DNA from: Myxococcales bacterium
Lineage (GTDB): Bacteria > Myxococcota > UBA727 > VGSZ01
Reading direction: 5' to 3'
Assembly (NCBI GenBank): GCA_023248635.1
Contig: JAHFED010000044.1
Location: forward strand, 1-55,992
Length of the DNA stretch: 55,992 nucleotides
This document shows positions 52,043-55,992 of the stretch, piece after piece. Below the pieces are notes generated by a model. That model was not told the origin of the DNA, searched no databases, and saw nothing but the letters and a program-made list of their open reading frames with translations. A program made the position numbers and the translations under genes. Every line of letters starts with the position of its first letter. The stretch's first letter is position 1.

Positions 52043-52528
52043 ATGAGCACCTCCGCAGCTGTCGTCGGCATTGTCATGGGCTCGGCCAGCGATGGGCCGA
52101 CGATGGAAAAGGCCGCCGACGTCTTGCGCCTCTTGCAGGTTCCTCATGAAAGCCGTGTGGTCTCCGCGCACCGCATGCCCGACGCGATGTTTCGCTACGC
52201 CGAAGAAGCCGAAGCCCGGGGCCTCAAGGTCATCATCGCCGGCGCCGGCGGGGCGGCCCATTTGCCGGGCATGTTGGCGGCGAAGACGTCGCTGCCGGTG
52301 CTGGGGGTGCCCGTGCAATCCAAAGCCTTGAACGGCTTGGATTCGCTCTTGTCCATCGTGCAGATGCCAGGGGGAATTCCCGTCGCCACCTTGGCCATCG
52401 GCGAGGCCGGCGCCAAAAACGCTGGCCTCTTTGCCTGCGCGATCCTGGCGTTGGCTGATCCCACCCTGCGTGAGCGGCTGATCGCCTTCCGGCGGCAACA
52501 GACCGACGACGCGGCTGCGGGCCGCTGA
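52043..52528 (+). CDS. purE: N5-carboxyaminoimidazole ribonucleotide mutase
   Basis: The 161-residue protein is a class I PurE with GIVMGSASD (12-20 region), SAHRMPD, and [12 protein letters not shown], which together form the substrate-binding site and include the catalytic His. It interconverts N5-CAIR and CAIR in de novo purine synthesis in the cytoplasm. It is not adjacent to purK here. It diverges from the VWA-FHA gene across an 82-base gap. Confidence 0.96.
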   Translation: MSTSAAVVGIVMGSASDGPTMEKAADVLRLLQVPHESRVVSAHRMPDAMFRYAEEAEARGLKVIIAGAGGAAHLPGMLAAKTSLPVLGVPVQSKALNGLDSLLSIVQMPGGIPVATLAIGEAGAKNAGLFACAILALADPTLRERLIAFRRQQTDDAAAGR

Positions 52529-52724
52529 CGACGAGCCCGCGCCGCCGTTGCGTCGAGCCAGCACGAACGCGTCCGGTAGGTGGCACCCAGGTCGGGGGCT
52601 TCGGTCGAAAGGCTGAACCGCGCTCGAAGAATCCCATCGTCGGACAAGACGAGGTGCCAGTGCGTTGATTTCGCCGACAACCCACCCACTGCTGACGTCC
52701 CAGCAGCCCCCCCGGGAGGATTCC

Positions 52725-54137
52725 ATGACGGTGAGTGGTGTAGCCGATTCGACGTCAGCAACGGTTCAGGCCCAGCGCCGGCAGCAGGAAACGCAGCAGA
52801 CCGCGGCCCCTCCGCCGCAAACGCCGACGACCGACGTGCACTCGGTCGGCGCCACCCCGCCCACCGTCGACGTCGGCGCCGCTCAAGAGCGCAACGAAGT
52901 CGCTGGGCAGAAATGGGACGACTTTCGCGGCACCGGCGCCAAGATCGACGCCGCCCGGCACCTCGACGACAAGGACCACGACAGCCTCTACGCCCAGCCG
53001 CACACCGATGGTGCCGGGGCCAAAGTCAAAACGCCCACAGCCAACGCCGATCTCCCCAGCGCAGGTGCGGCCGCATCCATCGTCGGCGGCGTCGCCACCG
53101 TCGACGCCAGCCCCGCCACTGCGGCCGCAGTCACGGCTTCGCCCCCCACCAAAGCAGCCGCCACCGCCGCCGACGCCAAAACGACAGCGCCGGCGCCCTC
53201 CGCGACCCCGACGGAAAAGGCGGCGGCGAAACCGACGGCGGAGCCTCCTGCGCAAAAAGCCACCAAGCCGCCGGCGCCGTCTCCGGCGGCAGCGACGACG
53301 CCGGCGGCGAAAACGGGCCTGGCCAAGACCCTCGAGGACCATCCCAGAATCAAGACCAACCAGGACCTGATCAACCACTACTACCGGCACGGTGGTGGCA
53401 CCTGGGAAGGCGCTTCGCGGCTGGCAAGAAGCGAAGGCGCCTCGCTGACCCAGATGGCGCGCAACCGCCGCAAATCGCCCGTCCCCGCGGCCCCGCCGAA
53501 GACCTCGACCGATGCCGCCACGATGAAGACGGCCCCTGCCGCACCGACCACGAACGCCCCGGCAACGTCGACGACCAAGCCTTTGGCGCCGCCGACGAAG
53601 GCCCCAGCGGATTCGAGCTCAAGGGTCGGTGCTGACAGCCACGCGACCAAGGCGGCGAGCCCAGCGCCCAAGCCCGAGGGCGTCGGTCGCTCGATGCGCA
53701 CTTTCCGCGACGTCGATCAGGCCAAGCTCGAGGCGGCGTTGCCCGACAACGCCAAGCACCTCGCCAGGGCCTTCATCGAAGAGGGGCGCAAGAACAACCT
53801 CGACCCCGTCGTCCTCGCTGCCATCTCCAAGTTCGAGACCGGCAACTTCAGCAGTCGAGCGTTCAAGCACAAGAACAATGCCATGGGGATCTCGAACAGG
53901 CATGGCCCGACGATGCAGGAGTCTGCTGAAGCCAGCATCGCGAAGATGGCGACCTCCCTCGCCAACCCCGACGGCTACTACGGCGGCAAGGACACGATCG
54001 GCGAGGTCGCCGGCGTCTACGCACCTGAGGACGCTGAAAACGATCCGAACGGCACCAACAACCAATGGGGGGGCAGCGTCGCCCGCATCGCTGATCAGCT
54101 CGACTCCAAGGTCCGTCCCACAGCGGCGTCGAGATAG
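52725..54137 (+). CDS. Signal-less glycan hydrolase (GH73/lysozyme-like) with distinctive N-terminal module
   Basis: ATG 52725 follows GGGAGGA; upstream codons in the same frame are not needed. The 470-residue protein has no Sec signal. The first 80 residues contain ATPPTVDVGAAQERN and AGQKWDDFRGTGAKIDAA, a segment shared with the truncated gene at 55750. Residues about 85-215 and 245-320 are Ala/Pro/Thr/Lys-rich linkers, around a LysM-like middle region (NHYYRHGGGTWEGASRLA, about 220-260). The C-terminal domain (about 330-470) resembles bacterial glucosaminidases/muramidases: LDPVVLAAISKFETG supplies a catalytic Glu, followed by FKHKNNAMGIS. It likely hydrolyses peptidoglycan glycans after export by a non-Sec route. 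Confidence 0.78.
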   Translation: MTVSGVADSTSATVQAQRRQQETQQTAAPPPQTPTTDVHSVGATPPTVDVGAAQERNEVAGQKWDDFRGTGAKIDAARHLDDKDHDSLYAQPHTDGAGAKVKTPTANADLPSAGAAASIVGGVATVDASPATAAAVTASPPTKAAATAADAKTTAPAPSATPTEKAAAKPTAEPPAQKATKPPAPSPAAATTPAAKTGLAKTLEDHPRIKTNQDLINHYYRHGGGTWEGASRLARSEGASLTQMARNRRKSPVPAAPPKTSTDAATMKTAPAAPTTNAPATSTTKPLAPPTKAPADSSSRVGADSHATKAASPAPKPEGVGRSMRTFRDVDQAKLEAALPDNAKHLARAFIEEGRKNNLDPVVLAAISKFETGNFSSRAFKHKNNAMGISNRHGPTMQESAEASIAKMATSLANPDGYYGGKDTIGEVAGVYAPEDAENDPNGTNNQWGGSVARIADQLDSKVRPTAASR

Positions 54138-54154
54138 GAGCGTTCGACCGCCCC

Positions 54155-54220
54155 GCGCTGGTCGCGGGAGCCGCGGCCAGCGCTGACTGCGGGGTCCGTC
54201 CTCCTCGTCGCGCAGGACGG
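54155..54220. terminator. Two strong hairpins between converging genes
   Basis: GCGCTGG-T-CGCGG (54155-54167) pairs with CCGCG-G-CCAGCGC (54171-54183), a 13-bp stem with one G-T wobble and a 3-base loop. CCGTCCT (54196-54202) pairs with AGGACGG (54214-54220). They lie between the converging glycan hydrolase and protease genes and probably terminate both; neither has a T-run. Confidence 0.45.
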
Positions 54221-54266
54221 GCTCGCGCTCAACGCTTCAGCGCGCCTTCGACGGGCTGGCGCTTGG

Positions 54267-55328
54267 TCAGCTCATCGTCTTGCGGGGGCGTCGTCGGGCG
54301 GGGCGCAGCGCGCCCACCACGATCAGACCGGAGAACAGGGTCGGGGCGGCGGCGTCGGCTGCAGCACAACCCGCGCTCGGGCCGGCGGCGTCGAGCGCTC
54401 TCTCATCCTCCGCGCTCTGGTCGTCATCGGGCGCCAGATCGTCGGGCGTCGGATCATCCGGCGTCGGATCATCGGGCGTCGGATCGGCGTCATCGTCGTC
54501 ATCGATCGGTGGACCGTCGTCGTCATCGTCGCCGTCATCGATCGGCGGGCCGTCGTCGCCGTCGCCCGCACCATCGTCGGCCTCGTCGTGCTCCGCGATG
54601 TGCTCCTCGAGGAAGGTGACGAAGGAGTCAATGCGCGTGTTGGCGTTGAACCCGTCGCAGTCCTCGCTCTCGGACCACGAATCCACGCCGACGATGGTCT
54701 CCACGCCCTCGATGGTCATCAGCGCCGGGCCGCCGGAATCGCCGAAGCATTGGTTGTGGGCGCGCTCGCCGGCGTAGACCCAATCCTCGTCGAAATCGAT
54801 CAACGGGGCGCTGGCCATGCGCTTGCGACCAAAGCCCTGGGTCGGAGATTCGACGGTGTTGTCGCCGTAACCGACGATGCGGACGGGCTGGTCCACGAGA
54901 TCGTTGGTCAATGCTGTGCGCTGGTAGGGGATCGGCTCGACGTCGAAGGGCTCCGCGAGGATCAGCACCGCCATGTCGGCAGCGCCGCCGTCGTAGAGAG
55001 GGTGAACGTGGCTCGCGACCGCATCTATGATCTCACCCCCATCGCGGTCGTCGTCGTTGGGACCGGTGAAGATCGCGAAGGGACCGCCCTCGATGCAGTG
55101 GCCGGCGGTCAATACCACGTGGGGTGACACCAGAGATCCCGTGCAGATTCCCTGGTCGTCAGCGAGCACCTCGACGATGGCAGGGTCGCCGTTGTCGTTG
55201 ACGCCGCCGACGATGGGTGCCCGTTTCACGGTGGTGTTTGTGCTCCAAGCTGTAACGCCACCGCTGCCACAGCCGGCGGTGAGCCCCCAGGCGGCGATTG
55301 CGCAGGACACAGACGCGCGGCGGATCAT
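54267..55328 (-). CDS. Trypsin-like (S1) serine protease with MYXO-CTERM-like tail
   Basis: ATG 55328, preceded by AGAGG, gives 353 residues. A signal peptide with a lipobox-like TAGC is followed by the S1 domain beginning at IVGG. The triad is complete: TAGHC (His), ADMAVLIL (Asp) and FGDSGGPA (Ser). A long acidic spacer (Asp/Pro runs such as PDDPTPDDP, about residues 250-300) separates the protease from the C-terminal tail. The tail is a Cys-containing segment, a hydrophobic stretch (FSGLIVVGAL) and an Arg-rich end, as in MYXO-CTERM sorting signals, so the protease is probably displayed or released at the cell surface. Confidence 0.88.
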   Translation of the reverse strand: MIRRASVSCAIAAWGLTAGCGSGGVTAWSTNTTVKRAPIVGGVNDNGDPAIVEVLADDQGICTGSLVSPHVVLTAGHCIEGGPFAIFTGPNDDDRDGGEIIDAVASHVHPLYDGGAADMAVLILAEPFDVEPIPYQRTALTNDLVDQPVRIVGYGDNTVESPTQGFGRKRMASAPLIDFDEDWVYAGERAHNQCFGDSGGPALMTIEGVETIVGVDSWSESEDCDGFNANTRIDSFVTFLEEHIAEHDEADDGAGDGDDGPPIDDGDDDDDGPPIDDDDDADPTPDDPTPDDPTPDDLAPDDDQSAEDERALDAAGPSAGCAAADAAAPTLFSGLIVVGALRPARRRPRKTMS

Positions 55329-55749
55329 GTCGACCTCTTCTCGTTTTTTGTGCCGAGCCAGCAGCACCACGCTGCGCGCCGCAGCATGCCGGCGTCCCTC
55401 ATCCCCAGAGCTCCCCCCGCTGACGGAGCTCCGGAGCTGCGCGCGTCCTCCCCTTGCCGAAGGCGCGAACAGGGAGAAGCGAAGGTCGCCCAGGGCCTGA
55501 CACGAACACCACGTCGTTCAGGACCTGCGGCGAGCTCGATGGCTCGATGGGTTGCGCTCGACCCAATGGCAACACGTCCGGATCCCATCCTGGTACGGCG
55601 TTGAGGCGTCGTCGTCGCCCACCCATCGGCGCGGCGGCCGATGCTCTGGAGCAGCGTGGGGTGCGGTCTCATCATCGAGATGAACGAGAGGCGGCCTGCC
55701 AGATCAGGCCGACAAGGGCTGTACACGGGTCACACAAACGAGGTGTTCT
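55329..55749. other. Intergenic region with no recognised gene
   Basis: These 421 bases separate the minus-strand protease from the plus-strand gene at 55750. Open frames here, such as one of 133 codons on the minus strand, have Arg/Ala-rich nonsense-like composition and no ribosome site. No repeat or clear terminator was seen. It should contain the promoters of both flanking genes. Confidence 0.6.
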
Positions 55750-55992
55750 ATGTGCGGTAGCGCCAGCGTTACTTCGTCTCCTCCTCCAGCGACGTACAAC
55801 CGCGATGTCCAGCGCGCGGCAGATGCCCACCCGCCAGCGGCCCCCGCGCTCCCACCCTGCGCTCCGCCGGCGGCAACGCCCCCTGTCGACGTCCACGCTG
55901 CGTGCGCGAACAACGCCGCCAAGGCGGGACAGTGGCAGGGCTTCTGCGGTACCGAGAAGAAGGTCGACGCCGCCGCGCTGCCACCGAGCTGC
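55750..55992 (+). CDS. Truncated gene sharing the N-terminal module of the glycan hydrolase
   Basis: The frame is open from ATG 55750 to the window end (81 codons), so the 3' part is missing. GAGG at 55738-55742 is a suitable ribosome site. There is no signal peptide; the start is MCGSASVTSSPPPATYN, a Pro/Ala-rich segment follows, and then ATPPVDVHAACANN and AGQWQGFCGTEKKVDAAAL. The latter lines up with residues 45-80 of the protein at 52725: ATPP, VDV-x-AA, N, AGQ, W/F, GT, K-V/I-DAA. Six Cys residues in 81 distinguish it. The function of the missing part is unknown. Probably the same export or targeting route as the hydrolase. Confidence 0.65.
   Translation, partial: MCGSASVTSSPPPATYNRDVQRAADAHPPAAPALPPCAPPAATPPVDVHAACANNAAKAGQWQGFCGTEKKVDAAALPPSC

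Noticed and set aside
55325-55726. A 133-codon minus-strand frame in the gap after the protease start
   Set aside because: Arg/Ala/Ser-rich with no ribosome site, overlapping the protease start; more likely untranslated upstream sequence.

Overview
The window is about 56 kb of very GC-rich DNA that looks like a chromosome segment of a flagellated Myxococcota-type (former deltaproteobacterial) bacterium. The grounds are lineage-typical features rather than a marker gene. They include Myxococcus-type Cys-rich repeats followed by a C-terminal hydrophobic segment and an Arg cluster (MYXO-CTERM-like sorting tails), Asp-rich thrombospondin-3-type calcium repeats, a receiver protein fused to PATAN/DUF4388 and TPR regions, a J-domain/TPR protein, PilZ and FHA/VWA proteins, and many exported lipoproteins and peptidases. 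No rRNA, tRNA, CRISPR array, transposase or phage gene was seen.

Layout. 1-11075: two giant tandem paralogous surface proteins; the first is cut by the left edge. 11170-18847: an NCS1 nucleobase transporter whose stop overlaps the start of an Hsp90-like GHKL ATPase gene, which overlaps a 1554-residue protein that appears to be a degenerate GHKL domain followed by repeated Hsp90-middle-domain-like units. 18873-19352: three exact-period 160-bp repeats rich in hairpins. 19442-24860: membrane-anchored M23 peptidase, peptidyl-tRNA hydrolase (pth), an exported protein and an S46 dipeptidyl-peptidase closed by a strong terminator. 25042-32143: a compact operon of a TetR regulator, a small protein, a HExxH protein, a 1441-residue HEAT/HExxH/VWA protein and a MoxR-type AAA+ ATPase. 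32186-34111 (minus): pseudo-receiver/PATAN/J-like/TPR protein. 34422-36789: CAP lipoprotein, fatty-acid-hydroxylase-like protein, and a TauE/SafE exporter with a DUF1634-like partner. 36808-44636: lipoprotein, coiled-coil protein, truD, a primary-like sigma factor, J-domain/TPR protein and uvrB. 44673-52528: PilZ protein, membrane metallopeptidase, flagellin, an unusual structured intergenic segment, M15 peptidase, VWA-FHA protein and purE. 52725-55992: a glycan hydrolase without a signal peptide, a trypsin-like protease with a sorting tail, and a gene cut by the right edge whose N-terminus matches that of the glycan hydrolase.

How it fits together. Housekeeping genes (pth, truD, uvrB, purE, sigma factor) are interspersed with envelope and extracellular degradative functions (M23, M15, GH73-like, S46, S1, CAP), as expected for a bacterium that scavenges or preys on other cells. 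The most promising uncharacterised systems are the Hsp90-like pair (12609-18847), the MoxR-VWA-metallopeptidase operon (25042-32143), and the shared N-terminal module of the two proteins at the right end. All functional statements come from reading motifs by eye; no database search was run.
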